Positions 58,897 through 64,000 of a stretch of 64,000 bases of DNA are shown here, piece after piece. Every line of letters begins with the position of its first letter. Position 1 is the stretch's first letter. The stretch covers positions 2,968,001-3,032,000 of the forward strand of contig CP053031.1 in assembly GCA_021496505.1 (NCBI GenBank). Reading direction: 5' to 3'. The translations under genes were made by a program, and so were the position numbers. This stretch comes from Thermoleophilia bacterium SCSIO 60948. GTDB lineage: Bacteria; Actinomycetota; Thermoleophilia; Solirubrobacterales; 70-9. The notes under the pieces are model-generated. The model was given only the letters and a program-made list of their open reading frames with translations. It was not told the origin of the DNA and did not search any database.

Positions 58897-59645
58897 TGTC
58901 GGCGCCCGTTCTCGAGATCCGCGGCGTCACGAAGTCCTTCGGCGAGCGCGAGGTGCTCAAGGGGATCGACCTGTCGATCGCCGAGCACGAGGCGGTCGCG
59001 CTGATCGGCGCGTCGGGCTCGGGCAAGTCGACGCTGCTTCGATGCATCGACCTCCTCGAGGAGATCGACGACGGCGATGTCTTCCTCGATGGCGAGGTCA
59101 TCACCGACCCGTCGGTCGACGCCGTGGCGGCGCGTCGCCGGCTCGGGTTCGTCTTCCAGCACTTCAACCTGTTCCCGCACCTCGACGTGATCTCAAACGT
59201 GACGCTGGGCCGCAGGCGCGCCGACGACGTGGGCCGGGACGAGGCCGAGGCCGAGGCCGAGGCGCTCCTGGCACGGTTCGGGCTCGAGGGCCGCGAGCGC
59301 GACCGTCCGTCGCGGCTCTCCGGCGGCCAGCAGCAGCGAGTCGCGATCGCGCGGGCGTTCGCGGGCCGGCCGCGGGCGATGCTGCTCGACGAGGTCACGA
59401 GCGCGCTCGATCCCGAGCTGATCGCCGAGGTCCTCGCCGCCGTCCGCGACCTCAAGTCCGAGGGGGTGACGATGCTGCTCGCGACGCACGAGATGGGCTT
59501 CGCGCGCGAGGTCGCCGACCGGATCGGCTTCCTGCACGAAGGCCGGCTCGTCGAACTGGGGCCGGCACGGCAGGTGATCGACGCCCCGAAGCGCCCTGAG
59601 ACGCAGCGCTTCCTCGGCCGCCTGCTCGCCGCCGACCGCGTCTGA
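58896..59645 (+). CDS. Polar amino-acid ABC transporter ATP-binding protein (GlnQ type)
   Basis: 249 residues. Walker A GASGSGKSTLLR, Q-loop FVFQHFNLFPHLDVISN, signature LSGGQQQRVAIARAF, Walker B AMLLDEVTSALDPELI and switch His LLATHEMGFAREVAD. Compared with GlnQ the Walker B is followed by V instead of P (DEVTSALD), a common variant in actinobacteria. Completes the importer. Confidence 0.94.
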   Translation: MSAPVLEIRGVTKSFGEREVLKGIDLSIAEHEAVALIGASGSGKSTLLRCIDLLEEIDDGDVFLDGEVITDPSVDAVAARRRLGFVFQHFNLFPHLDVISNVTLGRRRADDVGRDEAEAEAEALLARFGLEGRERDRPSRLSGGQQQRVAIARAFAGRPRAMLLDEVTSALDPELIAEVLAAVRDLKSEGVTMLLATHEMGFAREVADRIGFLHEGRLVELGPARQVIDAPKRPETQRFLGRLLAADRV

Positions 59646-59724
59646 CGCCCGCGCGTCTGCGGGTTGACCGCAAACCTGCGTCCAACTTCTTAATGAGCTC
59701 CGAACAGGTGCCGAAGGACCTCAC

Positions 59725-60810
59725 ATGGGGGTTGGGGACCTACTCGTACGTGATGAATCCGAGCGCGAGCGGATGCTCGAGATGGATCGGATCATCGCCC
59801 CGCGCCGGAGGATCGTCTTCCTCGTCCTCGGTCTCACGCTGCTCCTCAGCGCCCCGTGGATCGGCCTTTGGACGCTCGTGCCGCTGGCGGTCGCGGCGAT
59901 CGGGTTCCAGATCGCCGACCGCCGCTCGGCCGGGGGCGGTGCCCGGCCCGAGGTCGCGATGTTCGCGGCCTGGGTGCTGTCGGAGATCCTGATCGCGCTA
60001 TCGGTGATGCTGAGTGGCGGTGCGCTGACCGGGACGCTGGGTTGGCTGGCGATCCCGATCGTGACGTTGAGCGCCCGGTTCCCGGTGCGCGGAGTCGTGC
60101 TCGGGACGGCGATCGCGGTCGGCCTCACGGTGCTCGTGGCGTTCTCGGTCAGCACCGCCGCGGTGCTCGCCGACCCCACCCTCGTCCTCGCGCCCGTCTC
60201 GACGATGATCTGCGTCGCCGTCCTGTCGACGGCGCTGCTCCAGTCGGAGCTCCGCTACCGCAGCGAGGCGGTGATCGACGGCCTCACCGGGATGCTGAAC
60301 CGAAACGGCCTCGAGGCGCGCCATCAGGAGCTCGCGCAGCAGTCGCAGCTGACGGGCGAGCCGATCGGCGTCGTGATCGGCGACCTCGACCACTTCAAGC
60401 GCGTCAACGACTCGCTCGGGCACGTCGTCGGCGACGCGGTCCTGCGCGATGTCGCCTACCTGATGCGAAAGGAGCTCCGCGCCTTCGAGCTCGCCTACCG
60501 GCTCGGCGGTGAAGAGTTCCTGATCCTGATCCCGGGAGCCGACCTCGAGTCGACGCGTGAGCTCGCCGAGCGCCTGCGCTCGCGCATCGAGGCGGACCCG
60601 GTCGGTGGCCAGCGGGTGACGATGAGTTTCGGCATCGGGGCCTCGCAGCGCGGCCGCGAGTTCGACTTCGACCGCATCTTCGAGCAGGCCGACGCGGCGC
60701 TCTACGAGGCGAAGCGCAGTGGGCGCAATCGGGTGCGCGACGGTTACGGGTTCGGCGAGCACGCCGAAGCGCGCGGCGGGCTCGAGCCGCTGCCCCAGCC
60801 CGCGCTCTGA
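59725..60810 (+). CDS. Membrane-bound GGDEF protein with GGEEF active site
   Basis: 361 residues from ATG 59725 (GAAGGA six bases upstream). About five hydrophobic spans in residues 28-175 (RRIVFLVLGLTLLLSAPWIGLW is the first), then a GGDEF domain: VIDGLTGMLNRNGLEAR, GDLDHFKRVNDSLGHVVGD and active site YRLGGEEFLILI. The I-site position reads RAFE, so it lacks the RxxD inhibitory site. The C-terminus has DAALYEAKRSGRNRV. It is the third c-di-GMP protein in the window; the spans lack a recognised sensor name. Confidence 0.9.
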   Translation: MGVGDLLVRDESERERMLEMDRIIAPRRRIVFLVLGLTLLLSAPWIGLWTLVPLAVAAIGFQIADRRSAGGGARPEVAMFAAWVLSEILIALSVMLSGGALTGTLGWLAIPIVTLSARFPVRGVVLGTAIAVGLTVLVAFSVSTAAVLADPTLVLAPVSTMICVAVLSTALLQSELRYRSEAVIDGLTGMLNRNGLEARHQELAQQSQLTGEPIGVVIGDLDHFKRVNDSLGHVVGDAVLRDVAYLMRKELRAFELAYRLGGEEFLILIPGADLESTRELAERLRSRIEADPVGGQRVTMSFGIGASQRGREFDFDRIFEQADAALYEAKRSGRNRVRDGYGFGEHAEARGGLEPLPQPAL

Positions 60811-60879
60811 GCGAGCGGCGGGTGGGGCGGGGGCTCGTGGACCGGATCGAGCGCGCGCGAGTGGCGCGCTAGTCGGCGA

Positions 60880-61389
60880 TCAGTCCTCGTACTCGGCGAG
60901 GAAGCGCTCGAAGCGACGCATGTGACCCTCCTCGTCGCGGAGGATCTCGATGACGGTGTCCTGCGTCGCCCAGTCGAAGCCGTCGCAGGCCTCGATGATG
61001 TGGTTGTAGTGCTCGATCGCGCCGGCTTCGGCCTCGATCACGCCCTTGATCACCGAGACGACGTCGGTCGGGTCCGACGGCGGCTGGAGGTAGGTCTGCT
61101 CGGGCTTGATGTCCATCGAGCCGGGCGGCGTGCCGTAGAGCTCCTTGATCCGCCCGGCGAAGGTCTCGGCGTGCCCGAGCTCCTCCTTGGCGTCGTCGGA
61201 GAGCTCCTTGGCGATCTGCTCGGCGCGGACGCCGTCGAGGGTCGCGGCGTTGGCGACGTAGCTCATCACCGTCTCCATCTCCATCCAGTACGCCTTGGTG
61301 AGCAGATCGACGATCTCCTCACGCTTGGCGGTCATCTTCTCGGAGAGGATCCCGGCGGTCGCCGAACCCTGGGTCTTCGTAGTGGCCAT
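60880..61389 (-). CDS. Ferritin-like di-iron protein (bacterioferritin/Dps-like)
   Basis: 169 residues from ATG 61389, preceded by a strong AAGGAGG. Four-helix bundle with di-iron ligands: AYWMEMETVMSYVANAATL (helix A Glu), DDAKEELGHAETFAGRI (helix B E-x-x-H), VIEAEAGAIEHYNHIIEAC (helix C) and IEILRDEEGHMRRFERFLAEYE (helix D E-x-x-H). It belongs with the bacterioferritin/DPS-like proteins that oxidise and store iron or detoxify peroxide. Two iron-box-like elements 85-115 nt upstream suggest iron-dependent control. Confidence 0.88.
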   Translation of the reverse strand: MATTKTQGSATAGILSEKMTAKREEIVDLLTKAYWMEMETVMSYVANAATLDGVRAEQIAKELSDDAKEELGHAETFAGRIKELYGTPPGSMDIKPEQTYLQPPSDPTDVVSVIKGVIEAEAGAIEHYNHIIEACDGFDWATQDTVIEILRDEEGHMRRFERFLAEYED

Positions 61390-61473
61390 CCGGTGGCCTC
61401 CTTCGTGGATCTCGTGACAGGTGCTGTGTCCTACCCTAGCCGACCGACCGGCGGTTGACCACCCGAAAATGGC

Positions 61474-61503
61474 TTAGGCAAGCCAAATCTTCGGCATGCC
61501 TAA
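61474..61503 (-). promoter_or_regulatory. Two iron-box-like elements upstream of the ferritin-like gene
   Basis: TTAGGCAAGCCAAA (61474-61487) matches the core of the DtxR/IdeR box (TTAGGCTAACCTAA) at 11 of 14 positions, and GGCATGCCTAA (61493-61503) reads TTAGGCATGCC on the minus strand, a weaker second copy. Paired boxes in front of ferritin genes are known in mycobacteria, where IdeR activates storage genes. Confidence 0.5.
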
Positions 61504-61554
61504 TGACCGGCGATGGCCCCGTGCGGGGGGTCTGGAGGAGGGTCGCGAGGAGCT

Positions 61555-61782
61555 CTAGGAGCGCACGTCGCGTGCGACGGGCAAACGGTTCTTCGGGTGG
61601 TGCTCACACGTCTGGCAGGCGCTCGGATCGGCGCAGCTGCGGGCGGCGTAGAAGCAGGCGAAGCGGCCCTCGCTGGTCTCGAGCCACTCGGCGAGTTGGC
61701 CCTCGAACCGACTGAGGCGCCGGGCGGCGACCCCGGCTCGGGGCATGTCGAGTGCGTGCTCGGGGTGATCGGTGGCGATCAT
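61555..61782 (-). CDS. Small Cys-rich protein with C-x6-C-x5-C-x2-C, iron-box controlled
   Basis: 75 residues from ATG 61782 (ATG 61788 would add two). Cys at 43, 50, 56 and 59, followed directly by His61 and His62: a compact metal- or Fe-S-binding knot (FYAARSCADPSACQTCEHHP). The N-terminal half is a plain amphipathic helix (AGVAARRLSRFEGQLAEWLE). I do not recognise the family. TAAGAT (61795-61790) lies seven bases before ATG 61782 and is inside the iron box 61793-61806 by three bases, so an iron-loaded regulator would cover the -10. This is why I favour the 61782 start. Confidence 0.65.
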   Translation of the reverse strand: MIATDHPEHALDMPRAGVAARRLSRFEGQLAEWLETSEGRFACFYAARSCADPSACQTCEHHPKNRLPVARDVRS

Positions 61783-61792
61783 CGTCATGATC

Positions 61793-61806
61793 TTAGGCCA
61801 CCCTAA
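61793..61806. promoter_or_regulatory. Iron box (DtxR/IdeR type) between two divergent small genes
   Basis: TTAGGCCACCCTAA matches the IdeR core TTAGGCTAACCTAA at 12 of 14 positions and contains the perfect dyad TTAGG/CCTAA. It lies 11 bases from ATG 61782 on the minus side and 56 bases from TTG 61863 on the plus side. Confidence 0.6.
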
Positions 61807-61862
61807 CGAGCGCGCCCGGCCGGCCGCGCCGACCCTGCACCCCCCTCCTCTGCGAGCACCCC

Positions 61863-62039
61863 TTGGCGAAGAGTAAGAAGAAGCCCTCCAAGCAGGCGAA
61901 ACGCCGTCGCGAGCTCGAGAAGCTGCGGCGAATCCCCCCGAAGAAGAAGTGCTGCCGGTCCGATCCGCGCTGCAAGCGCTGCCCGGTGCGGATCAAGAAG
62001 CGTGTGCGGAAGCTCGAGGCGAAGCTCGGCGAGGACTGA
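61863..62039 (+). CDS. 58-residue basic Cys protein with C-C-x5-C-x2-C
   Basis: Read from TTG 61863 to TGA 62037-62039; shorter than usual gene-finder limits. The first 29 residues are Lys/Arg-rich (MAKSKKKPSKQAKRRRELEK, then LRRIPPKKK); C30, C31, C37 and C40 follow (CCRSDPRCKRCPV) and a basic helix ends it (RIKKRVRKLEAKLGED). Codon use is coding-like (third positions almost all G/C) and the frame is the only open one that gives this composition. The strong charge suggests nucleic-acid binding with a small metal site. The gene is divergent from the other Cys-rich protein across an iron box. No Shine-Dalgarno is seen, so the start could also be slightly different. Confidence 0.7.
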   Translation: MAKSKKKPSKQAKRRRELEKLRRIPPKKKCCRSDPRCKRCPVRIKKRVRKLEAKLGED

Positions 62040-62145
62040 CCCGATGCTCCGGCGTCCACGCGGATTCCGCGGGTAGCGGAGGAGTGGGGGCAAGGAGACA
62101 TCGCTCGCCGCGCGCGAGGTGGCGGGTCGAGGAGAGGAGGCCGTC

Positions 62146-63369
62146 ATGGCCGACAATCGCGGAGTCGCCTACATCGAGCCAGGCAAGGTCGAGGTCCAGG
62201 ACATCGACTTTCCGACGCTCAGGCTCGAGGACGGTCCGGGAGTGCATCCGGACAACGTCGGGCGCGAAACACCCCACGGAGCGATCCTCAAGATCGTCTC
62301 GACGAACATCTGCGGCTCGGACCAGCACATGGTGCGCGGCCGGACGACCGCGCCGGAAGGCCTGATCCTCGGACACGAGATCACCGGTGAGGTGATCGAG
62401 ACAGGGCCCGGCGTCGAGTTCATCAAGGAGGGCGACGTCTGCTCGGTGCCGTTCAACATCGCCTGCGGGCGCTGCCGGCAGTGCAAGGAGGGCAACACGG
62501 GCGTCTGCCTGAACACGAACCCCGAACGTCCCGGTTCGGCGTACGGATACGTCGACATGGGTGGCTGGCGGGGTGGCCAGGCCGAGTACGTGATGGTCCC
62601 CTACGCGGACTGGAACCTGCTCCGGTTCCCCGACAAGGACCAGGCGATGGAGAAGATCCTCGACCTGACGATGCTGTCGGACATCTTCCCGACCGGCTAC
62701 CACGGCTGCGTGACCGCGGGGGTGACCACCGGCTCGACCGTCTACATCGCGGGCGCCGGCCCGGTGGGACTCGCCGCCGCCTACTCGGCACACCTGCTCG
62801 GAGCCGCGGTGGTCATCGTCGCCGACCTGAACGAGCAGCGGCTCGCGCAGGCGCGCTCGTTCGGCTGCGAGACGATCGACGTCTCGAAGGGCGATCCGAA
62901 GGACCAGGTCGAGCAGATCCTCGGCGTCCCCGAGGTCGACTGCTCGGTCGACGCGGTCGGCTTCGAGGCTCGCGGGCACGGCGAGGGCTCGGACACCGAA
63001 GCACCGGCGACGGTCCTCAACACCGCGATGGACCTAACCCGCGCCGCGGGCAAGATCGGAATCCCCGGTCTCTACGTCACGGCGGACCCCGGCGGCGTCG
63101 ACGAAGCCGCGCAGACCGGGTCACTGTCGATGGCGTTCGGCATCGGCTGGTCGAAGTCGCACTCGTTCGCGACCGGTCAGTGCCCGGTGATGCGCTACCA
63201 CCGCGGCCTGATGCAGGCGATCCTCAACGACAAGGCGAAGATCGCCGACGCCGTGAACGCGAAGGTGATCACGCTCGACGAGGCACCGAAGGGCTACCAG
63301 GACTTCGACTCCGGGGTGGCCGAGAAGTTCGTGATCGACCCCCACGGGCTGATCGGGGCCGCGGCCTAG
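62146..63369 (+). CDS. fdhA: Glutathione-independent formaldehyde dehydrogenase (FdhA type)
   Basis: 407 residues from ATG 62146, preceded by GGAGAGGAGG. A zinc-dependent MDR dehydrogenase: catalytic-zinc ligands in TNICGSDQHM and LGHEITGEV, the structural-zinc lobe CGRCRQCKEGNTGVC with four Cys, and the NAD site YIAGAGPVGLAAAYSAHLLGA. The long insert VCLNTNPERPGSAYGYVDMGGWRGGQAEYV and the end MAFGIGWSKSHSFATGQCPVMRYHR are typical of Pseudomonas-type formaldehyde dehydrogenase/dismutase, which holds NAD tightly and oxidises formaldehyde without glutathione. A hairpin follows the stop. Confidence 0.93.
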   Translation: MADNRGVAYIEPGKVEVQDIDFPTLRLEDGPGVHPDNVGRETPHGAILKIVSTNICGSDQHMVRGRTTAPEGLILGHEITGEVIETGPGVEFIKEGDVCSVPFNIACGRCRQCKEGNTGVCLNTNPERPGSAYGYVDMGGWRGGQAEYVMVPYADWNLLRFPDKDQAMEKILDLTMLSDIFPTGYHGCVTAGVTTGSTVYIAGAGPVGLAAAYSAHLLGAAVVIVADLNEQRLAQARSFGCETIDVSKGDPKDQVEQILGVPEVDCSVDAVGFEARGHGEGSDTEAPATVLNTAMDLTRAAGKIGIPGLYVTADPGGVDEAAQTGSLSMAFGIGWSKSHSFATGQCPVMRYHRGLMQAILNDKAKIADAVNAKVITLDEAPKGYQDFDSGVAEKFVIDPHGLIGAAA

Positions 63370-63388
63370 CCGTCTCCTGAGCTTCGGC

Positions 63389-63421
63389 GGGACGCTGCCC
63401 GGCTCGGCCGGGCGGCGTTCC
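63389..63421 (+). terminator. Terminator-like hairpin after fdhA
   Basis: 63389-63403 pairs with 63407-63421 over 15 positions (13 Watson-Crick, two G-U) with a three-base loop, 20 nt after the fdhA stop. It is the most stable hairpin in the final kilobase. No T tract. Confidence 0.7.
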
Positions 63422-63703
63422 GCGCGGCTGGTGCTGGTGGTGGCGTCCCGCTCGGGGCGTCGCCAGTGGGTGCGGCGCGTGGTGTGGTTGCACCGAGGGG
63501 AGGACCCTGGGTGCGCCCGGGTTGATTCGGGCGCCTGCGGCGGAGCAAAGCTGGACTGGTGCCCCTGATGGGCACCGGGGTGACTTTGCCTCGCTCCCGA
63601 GACGCCGTTCGGGGGCGTTGGCCGCCGGTGATTGCTCCGCAACGCCTGGAGCCATTGCTCCCTCCGCGCGGCTCCGAACCCGCACGGAAACCCGTGCAAA
63701 GCA
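63422..63703. other. Structured intergenic stretch without a convincing gene
   Basis: Between two converging genes. It contains perfect short dyads: GCGCCCG/CGGGCGC (63513-63519, 63528-63534), GGTGCCC/GGGCACC (63558-63564, 63570-63576), GCGGAGCAA/TTGCTCCGC (63540-63548, 63632-63640) and GCACGG/CCGTGC (63682-63687, 63692-63697). The last sits just after the stop of the minus-strand gene and may be its terminator. Open frames here have no protein-like composition. It could hold a non-coding RNA; I recognise none of the standard ones. Confidence 0.4.
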
Positions 63704-64000
63704 CTAGGGCGAGCCCCGCCCCACCCGCCGTCGCAGCATCGGCACGCTCACCGCCGCCTCGAGCGCGATCTCGGTCGTCATCTTCGAGCGACCGAGACGG
63801 CGGTCGCGGAAGACGATCGGGAGCTCGCGGATCCGTGCGCCGGCGAGCGCGGCGCGGTAGGTCAGCTCGACCTGGAAAGCGTAGCCGTGGGTCTCGAGAT
63901 GGTCGAGCGGCAGGGCGGCGAGGGTCGTGGCGCGGAATGCCTTGAAGCCCCCCGTCAGGTCGCGGACGCCGATCCGAAGCCAGGCGGCCGCGTAGGCGCA
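63704..64000 (-). CDS. Polyprenol-phosphate mannosyltransferase (DPM1/Ppm1-like), C-terminal part
   Basis: The gene enters from beyond 64000 and ends at TAG 63706-63704; the final 98 residues are visible. They contain VRDLTGGFKAFRATTLAALPL, then GYAFQVELTYRAALAGARIRELPIVFRDRRLGRSKMTTEI, the conserved GT2 end of dolichol/polyprenol-phosphate mannose synthases (the TGGFKA-FR, GYAFQ-E and F-R-x-GxSKM blocks). These enzymes transfer mannose from GDP-mannose to polyprenol phosphate at the cytoplasmic membrane for cell-wall glycan and protein mannosylation. It stops without the C-terminal membrane domain some relatives carry, so it is the soluble, single-domain form. Confidence 0.88.
   Translation of the reverse strand, partial: CAYAAAWLRIGVRDLTGGFKAFRATTLAALPLDHLETHGYAFQVELTYRAALAGARIRELPIVFRDRRLGRSKMTTEIALEAAVSVPMLRRRVGRGSP

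Noticed and set aside
63511-63600. A c-di-AMP or c-di-GMP riboswitch in the final gap
   Set aside because: The GCAAAG and GGGGTGA pieces recall such motifs, but no downstream gene is positioned to be controlled and the full consensus cannot be laid out.
63366-63704. A 112-codon minus-strand frame in the last intergenic gap
   Set aside because: Composition is Arg/Ser/Pro/Ala without motifs, overlaps a hairpin terminator and the end of fdhA; the gap reads better as non-coding.
1-64000. tRNA, rRNA, CRISPR arrays, transposases, integrases or attachment sites
   Set aside because: I found no T-arm-like sequence outside genes, no spaced identical repeats of CRISPR size and no recombinase or transposase motif.

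Overview
The window is a 64 kb piece of a GC-rich (roughly 70%) actinobacterial chromosome. Codon use with almost exclusively G/C third positions, many GTG and TTG starts, PHO boxes built from 11-nt direct repeats, DtxR/IdeR-type iron boxes, a fadE5-fadA2-fabG4-htdX cluster as in mycobacteria, and frequent starts without a leader all fit Actinomycetota. My best guess is Thermoleophilia (Solirubrobacterales or relatives), but that is inference from overall flavour. About 60 protein genes are supported. I see no rRNA, tRNA, CRISPR array, insertion sequence, phage gene or plasmid gene; this looks like core chromosome.

Layout. 1-2.3 kb: end of a polyamine-type ABC importer (binding protein, two permeases). 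2.3-7.7 kb: a GGDEF-EAL protein, a DUF6328-like membrane protein, an aldehyde dehydrogenase, a small membrane-anchored nuclease-like protein and a membrane GGDEF protein. 7.7-11.3 kb: two FAD oxidoreductases and an SRPBCC protein. 11.4-26.6 kb: a phosphate island. It holds ppk1, a PHP-phosphoesterase/GT4-glycosyltransferase fusion, an M1 peptidase, an MFS carrier, a methyltransferase, ppx, phoU, pstBACS and an unpaired PhoB-like regulator. 26.8-34.3 kb: a small membrane protein, crotonase, MDR oxidoreductase, HD hydrolase, SpoIIM-like protein, a translationally coupled Zn-ribbon/lipoate-ligase/metallophosphoesterase trio, a PfkB kinase and a ParB-like protein. 34.3-40.2 kb: a complete alpha-glucoside-type ABC importer with a GH13 glucosidase. 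40.3-51 kb: dinB, an APC permease, MFS, M20 peptidase, a YcaQ-like glycosylase, an ABC-2 exporter, GNAT and SRPBCC genes. 51-57 kb: the fatty-acid oxidation operon. 57-60.8 kb: a polar amino-acid importer and a third GGDEF protein. 60.9-64 kb: ferritin, two small Cys-rich proteins around an iron box, fdhA, and the end of a polyprenol-phosphate mannose synthase.

How it works together. The strongest story is phosphate. Three intergenic regions carry the same direct-repeat element (GTTCAC, 11-nt period): one before pstS, one before the PHP-GT4 fusion and one next to the PhoB-like regulator. The fusion is followed 48 nt later by ppk1, so a phosphate-controlled unit probably makes a two-domain enzyme plus polyphosphate kinase. 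Because GT4 enzymes of this look (SqdX/MgtA/PimB type) glycosylate lipids, and other bacteria use a phospholipase plus a glycosyltransferase to swap phospholipids for glycolipids when phosphate runs out, I propose this fusion does both steps in one chain. The second candidate system is an iron box flanked divergently by two tiny proteins that share a C-x5-C-x2-C motif.

A window-wide regulatory feature is that at least eleven transcription-unit starts have a TANNNT-like -10 box ending 6-11 nt before the start codon, which indicates leaderless or nearly leaderless mRNAs.
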